Program-made: the position numbers and the translations under genes
In this document: one piece after another, positions 19,943 through 23,118 of the stretch
Numbering within the stretch: the first letter of the stretch is position 1
Layout: every line of letters starts with the position of its first letter
Source: Anaerolinea sp.
GTDB taxonomy: Bacteria; Chloroflexota; Anaerolineae; Anaerolineales; Villigracilaceae
Reading direction: 5' to 3'
Length of the DNA: 23,118 bases
NCBI GenBank assembly: GCA_020720965.1
Contig: DYNS01000008.1
Location: forward strand, 1-23,118
Notes under the pieces: model-generated
Database searches by the model: none
What the model was told of the DNA's origin: nothing
Seen by the model: only the letters and a program-made list of their open reading frames with translations

Positions 19943-21163
19943 ATGTCTCGCACCGAAAAAGCCCTGTTTGGCGTGTTGGTTTTCGTAGCGGCGCTCATTT
20001 GGGGAGCAATTGCCTGGCAAAAGTGGCAAGAGCCGCTCGGACCGGCGTTGGCTCTCCCCAGCCTCCCCCCCGCCCCTGCCGTTTCCGTCACCGCTTCGGT
20101 TGCCCCCTCCGCAACCGACCAGCCATCCCCCGCCGCCAAGCCAACCCGCCGACCAACCTCAACGGCAACGGCAACGGCAACAGCGGCAACATCTGCCACC
20201 CCCTACCTGGAAAGCCTGCAAAATGCGCCCCTGCCCCTGTGCGGCGCGGCGCAAACCTCCATGCTCCTGCTCGCCATCGGCTCCGACACCCGCTCCGGGG
20301 CATACCTGTACGGGCTGGCAGATGTCATTCGCCTGGTGCGGGTGGACTACACCCTGCCAAGAGTCACCGTGCTGGAAATTCCACGCGATATTTGGGTACA
20401 AATTCCAGACCTTGCGCCAGAGCATGGCATTAGCGAGGGCAAACTTAACCAGGCATACCTGTATGGCAACGAGGGCATGGGCTACTACACCGGCACAGGG
20501 CAAGGACCCGGCTTGCTGGCGCGTACCCTGCAACTAAACTTTGGGGCGCAACCCCAACATTACTTTGCCGCCAACATGCAAACCTTTGTCAAACTTGTCA
20601 ACAACATCGGCGGGTTGGATGTGTACCTGCCCAAAACAGTGGATGGGCGCAAAGCCGACCAAACCAACCGCTGGGATTTATACTTCAAAGCCGGGGCGCA
20701 CCACCTCAACGGGCAGCAAGCCCTCATGCTGGCACGCATCCGCCAAATTAGCACCTTTGAACGCGCCCAAAACCAAAACATCGTCCTCTGCGCCGTGCGC
20801 GATGCCCTCCTCAACCCCTACAACCTACCCAAACTGCCCCAAATCATCCAAACCTTTGATGGCGCAGTCCAAACCGACCTCAGCCCCCAACAAATGAGCC
20901 AACTCGCCTGCCTCATGCCCCTGCTCAAAAGCGAAAACATCCAATTCATCAGCCTGCCAAGAGAATACCTGAAGGAAACCCGCACCTTTGACCCCGGCGT
21001 AGGCAAAGAAGTTTTCATCTTTGAAGCCGACTTCAACGCCATCCGCTTTTACATCCTCGCCTTTAGCGCCGGGCAAATCCCTGCCCTTGCCCAACCCGCC
21101 CCCACCGGAACCCCCGGCGCACCCCTCACCCCCGCCCCTTCCGGAGGCTTTCAATGTCCCTAA
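19943..21163 (+). CDS. LytR-CpsA-Psr family protein
   Basis: 406 residues. A single membrane anchor (about 8-26) is followed by a Pro/Ala/Ser/Thr-rich linker (about 30-88). The LCP domain covers about 105-335: AIGSDTR (112-118), ADVIRLVRVD (126-135), IPRD (146-149), KLNQAY (167-172), VNNIGGLDVYLP, and HHLNGQQALMLARIR. Asp115, Arg117, Asp127, Arg130, Arg148 are the kind of residues that hold the pyrophosphate and metal in LCP enzymes, which move glycopolymers from a lipid carrier to peptidoglycan. LADVIRLV replaces the usual R-T/S-D-T/S. The tail is Pro/Gly-rich. No Shine-Dalgarno precedes the ATG, and it overlaps rsmA by 10 nt. Confidence 0.92.
   Translation: MSRTEKALFGVLVFVAALIWGAIAWQKWQEPLGPALALPSLPPAPAVSVTASVAPSATDQPSPAAKPTRRPTSTATATATAATSATPYLESLQNAPLPLCGAAQTSMLLLAIGSDTRSGAYLYGLADVIRLVRVDYTLPRVTVLEIPRDIWVQIPDLAPEHGISEGKLNQAYLYGNEGMGYYTGTGQGPGLLARTLQLNFGAQPQHYFAANMQTFVKLVNNIGGLDVYLPKTVDGRKADQTNRWDLYFKAGAHHLNGQQALMLARIRQISTFERAQNQNIVLCAVRDALLNPYNLPKLPQIIQTFDGAVQTDLSPQQMSQLACLMPLLKSENIQFISLPREYLKETRTFDPGVGKEVFIFEADFNAIRFYILAFSAGQIPALAQPAPTGTPGAPLTPAPSGGFQCP
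20161..20178 (+). repeat. AACGGC hexamer repeat in the LCP linker
   Basis: Three exact AACGGC units followed by AACAGC and GGCAAC, coding the alternating Thr-Ala stretch of the linker at about 72-82. Slippage here would change linker length in steps of two residues. Confidence 0.7.
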
Positions 21164-22005
21164 CCCCCCTGCAAATCCCCGCCCTGCTACGTAAGCATGG
21201 CTTGCGTCCAGAAAAAAGCCTGGGGCAGAACTTTTTACAAGACGAAACCGCCCTGCAAAAAATTGCCCAAGCCGCCGAAATTACCCCACAAGATACCGTA
21301 CTGGAGATTGGACCGGGGCTGGGAAGCCTCACCCGCCATTTGGCAATCGCCGCCAAAAACGTCATTGCCATAGAACTGGACACAAACCTGATGCCGGTTC
21401 TGGAAGAGACTCTGCACCCCTACCCCAACACCCGCATCGTACAAGGCGACATTCTCAACGCGCCGCCCGCCAGCCTGGTACAAGCCGAAGACTACCTGGT
21501 TGTGGCAAACGTGCCTTACTACATCACCTCCGCCATTTTTCGCCATCTGCTAGAAGCCTCTCCCCGCCCGCGCCGGATTGTGCTGACAGTACAAAAAGAA
21601 GTGGCGCAACGCATCTGCGCCACCCCAGGGGATATGAGCCTGCTGGCATTAAGTGTGCAAGTGTACGGAAACCCAAAAATCATCGCCACCCTGCCCGCCG
21701 GAGCCTTTTACCCCGCCCCCAAAGTCGATTCCGCCGTCCTGCGGGTGGATGTAACCCCTCAGCCACGCATCCCCACCGAGGGCTTGGGGGGCTTTTTTAG
21801 GCTGGCAAAAGCCGGTTTTGGGCAAAAACGCAAAACCCTGCGGAACAGCCTTTCCGCAGGGTTGAGGATGGATACCGCCAGCGCCGCCCGGCTACTAGAG
21901 CAAGCCAGGATAGACCCCATGCGCCGCGCCGAAACCCTCAGCATGGAGGAGTGGGCGAGGCTGACGGGAATGTATCAGTTATTGGGTGGGCAGGCGATGA
22001 GGTAA
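21154..22005 (+). CDS. rsmA: 16S rRNA dimethyladenosine transferase
   Basis: 283 residues. It dimethylates two adjacent adenines in helix 45 of 16S rRNA with SAM, late in small-subunit assembly. Motifs are KSLGQNFLQD (21-30), the SAM loop EIGPGLGSLT (51-60), IAIELD (71-76), GDILNA, and the catalytic NVPYYIT (119-125, where most members have NLPY). The C-terminal part holds FYPAPKVDSAVLR and QKRKTLRNSL. The ATG has a CGGAGG site 7 nt upstream. It is last in the five-gene plus-strand operon, and its final 31 bases overlap the 3' end of the convergent secreted-protein gene. A perfect 12-bp inverted repeat lies inside the gene near KTLRNSL. No terminator follows. Confidence 0.96.
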   Translation: MSLTPLQIPALLRKHGLRPEKSLGQNFLQDETALQKIAQAAEITPQDTVLEIGPGLGSLTRHLAIAAKNVIAIELDTNLMPVLEETLHPYPNTRIVQGDILNAPPASLVQAEDYLVVANVPYYITSAIFRHLLEASPRPRRIVLTVQKEVAQRICATPGDMSLLALSVQVYGNPKIIATLPAGAFYPAPKVDSAVLRVDVTPQPRIPTEGLGGFFRLAKAGFGQKRKTLRNSLSAGLRMDTASAARLLEQARIDPMRRAETLSMEEWARLTGMYQLLGGQAMR

Positions 22006-22568
22006 TAGGTATCGAAGGTGTAGCCAAAATAGTAGCCGTTGCCCATGTCCTGACAGGGGACGCTGTTTTGGTAAACATAGGTGTAAGTACCTTTCCAGGT
22101 GGGGTTGTAGTAGGTGATGCTGCTGCCGGGTTTTATATTGCGGCTATAGGGCTGGCATTTTTCGCCAATGTATTCCCACCCGCCCATGTCTCTCGTCCAG
22201 TCGAAGATGGAGTAGCAGTTAATCGTCTCCGGGATGATGACGTAAAAATGCCCCCCGGCAACGTAGATTTCTGCCTGGGCGTTCATGTATTTTTTTAAGC
22301 CGGGGGCGGTGCAGGAGAGCAGCCCTTCTTTTTCTTTGTAGATGCAATCCAACTTCACGTTTTTTCCGGCAACGACAATTTTGCCCGCAATTTCGTCTTT
22401 TTGGTATTTTCCCACTACGTCAAAGAGAAAAACGTAGCCTTTGTGTGGAATAAAGCGGGCGACCATCAGGCTGACGTATTTGGTGCTTTGGGCAGAGACG
22501 ACAACAGTCACCGTGAAGGCGGCGAGCAGGGCAAATGCCAGGGCGGGGGCAAAGGTTTTGGTTTTCAT
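21975..22568 (-). CDS. Secreted cysteine-rich protein of unknown function
   Basis: 197 residues. A Sec signal peptide (about 1-26, MKTKTFAPALAFALLAAFTV onwards to VVSA) is likely cleaved before QSTKYVS. The mature part is beta-rich: FIPHKGYVFLFDVVGKY, then a segment resembling a small barrel (AGKIVVAGKNVKLDCIY), then aromatic-rich repeats with Tyr, Trp and Gly. There are six cysteines in the mature chain, so up to three disulfides are possible, unusual if the envelope lacks an oxidative partner. No enzyme motif is visible. The ATG has a GGAG site about 10 nt upstream. It lies 24 nt after the gene on its right on the same strand and overlaps rsmA tail to tail. Confidence 0.75.
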   Translation of the reverse strand: MKTKTFAPALAFALLAAFTVTVVVSAQSTKYVSLMVARFIPHKGYVFLFDVVGKYQKDEIAGKIVVAGKNVKLDCIYKEKEGLLSCTAPGLKKYMNAQAEIYVAGGHFYVIIPETINCYSIFDWTRDMGGWEYIGEKCQPYSRNIKPGSSITYYNPTWKGTYTYVYQNSVPCQDMGNGYYFGYTFDTYYLIACPPNN

Positions 22569-22592
22569 CTCAGGCTCCGGGTAGGGTGTTGG

Positions 22593-23117
22593 TTAGGGGC
22601 GGGCAAACAGCAGGTTAATAACGGAGAGGGAAGCGGGTCCGCCATGCCGGTTCCACTCTTCTTCCCACAAATGCAAGGGACTTTGAAATAGCATAAAGTA
22701 AAGCCGGTTGGTTTGCAAGTCTGCAATGGTGGTGCAGACCATGCGTTTTTTGCGGTTGGCATCGGCGGGGCTGAGGTCGTAATACTCGGACTCGAAGAGA
22801 ACCGAGTACATGAGAACTTTGGCGGAGGGGCTTTGGGTTTTGAAGGAATCGACTATGCGGGTGGTGGTGGTGAGTTGGGTCATATCTCCCAACAGTTCCT
22901 GGGCGGCGGCGTCCACATCTTCCAGGTTTTGGTAAATTTTGACGGTTAAGCCAACCGAGTAGTTGCCGCTGGAGTCTGCCGGGTCTTTGGAAAGGATGAA
23001 AATATCGGCTTCGTCTTGCACGCCCTGAAGGATGTGCCAACCCTCCGGTACGAGGATGTTGAGCATGAGGTCTGGGAAGAGATACCAGGAGAATCCTGGC
23101 GGGGCGGGGGGCAGGTT
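22593..23117 (-). CDS. Unknown protein, 5' end outside window
   Basis: 174 codons are open to the right edge of the window. The first ATG is at 23066, but the frame continues upstream through PPGFSWYLFPDLMLNILVPEGWHIL without a break, and that reads as one conserved block, so the true start is probably beyond the window. The visible protein is mixed alpha/beta (VPEGWHIL, SVGLTVKIYQNLEDVDAA, LMYSVLFESEY, RLYFMLFQSPLHLWEEEW). I do not recognise a family with confidence; it resembles PsbP-like or stress-type small beta proteins (W-x-x-P-E-G-W-x segments), and that is only a guess. It runs into the secreted-protein gene with a 24-nt gap, so the two are likely co-transcribed. Confidence 0.7.
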   Translation of the reverse strand, partial: NLPPAPPGFSWYLFPDLMLNILVPEGWHILQGVQDEADIFILSKDPADSSGNYSVGLTVKIYQNLEDVDAAAQELLGDMTQLTTTTRIVDSFKTQSPSAKVLMYSVLFESEYYDLSPADANRKKRMVCTTIADLQTNRLYFMLFQSPLHLWEEEWNRHGGPASLSVINLLFARP

Positions 23118-23118
23118 G

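Noticed and set aside
1..23118. tRNA, rRNA and CRISPR arrays
   Set aside because: I looked for tRNA-like cloverleaf ends, rRNA-like conserved blocks and regularly spaced repeats and found none.

Overview
The window looks like bacterial chromosome of moderate to high GC, densely coded on both strands, with no rRNA or tRNA gene, CRISPR array, phage or insertion sequence that I can see. The gene set (glutaminase and NAD synthetase as separate genes, S-adenosylmethionine decarboxylase plus spermidine synthase, LytR-CpsA-Psr and G5/3D cell-wall-type proteins, proline- and alanine-rich lipoproteins, an ABC ATPase carrying a cyclic-nucleotide-binding-like domain) best fits a Chloroflexota bacterium of the class Anaerolineae. 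That placement is inference from gene content and protein style, not from a marker search.

Layout. 1-2.3 kb: the 3' part of a tandem DnaC-type AAA+ ATPase converges on fmt. 2.4-3.3 kb: two small DUF4870-like membrane proteins, each closed by a strong terminator. 3.4-5.6 kb: a Nudix hydrolase and class II fructose-bisphosphate aldolase on the minus strand, then a helical unknown protein leaving the aldolase promoter region divergently. 5.7-7.55 kb: a fused FAD/[2Fe-2S] molybdenum-hydroxylase-type protein overlapping a small membrane protein. 7.6-9.55 kb: an amidase and a two-CBS-domain protein on the minus strand. 9.6-15.3 kb: a four-gene minus-strand export operon (ATPase, ATPase plus cNMP-like domain, 811-residue FtsX/MacB permease, HlyD-like lipoprotein). 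15.4-16.8 kb: speD-speE with a nucleotidyltransferase remnant behind speE. 17.06-22.0 kb: a tight plus-strand operon of glutaminase, nadE, G5/3D lipoprotein, LCP protein and rsmA. 22.0-23.1 kb: two minus-strand genes, one secreted and one cut by the window edge.

How they work together. The export operon encodes all parts of a MacAB/DevBCA-like machine with two different nucleotide-binding subunits, one with a degenerate signature motif and a fused sensor-like domain. SpeD supplies decarboxylated SAM to SpeE for spermidine. The split glutaminase feeds ammonia to NadE. The 3D and LCP proteins point to cell-envelope work linked to the same transcript as NAD and ribosome maturation genes.

The most interesting non-coding signals are an inverted repeat that can hide the ribosome binding site of the export operon, a perfect -35 box placed inside the terminator of that operon, three phased TTTGCAAA-like palindromes before the NAD operon, and a dyad around the promoter of the hydroxylase gene. 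I see no clearly new multi-gene system; the asymmetric export operon and the tandem ATPase with one apparently dead domain are the best candidates.
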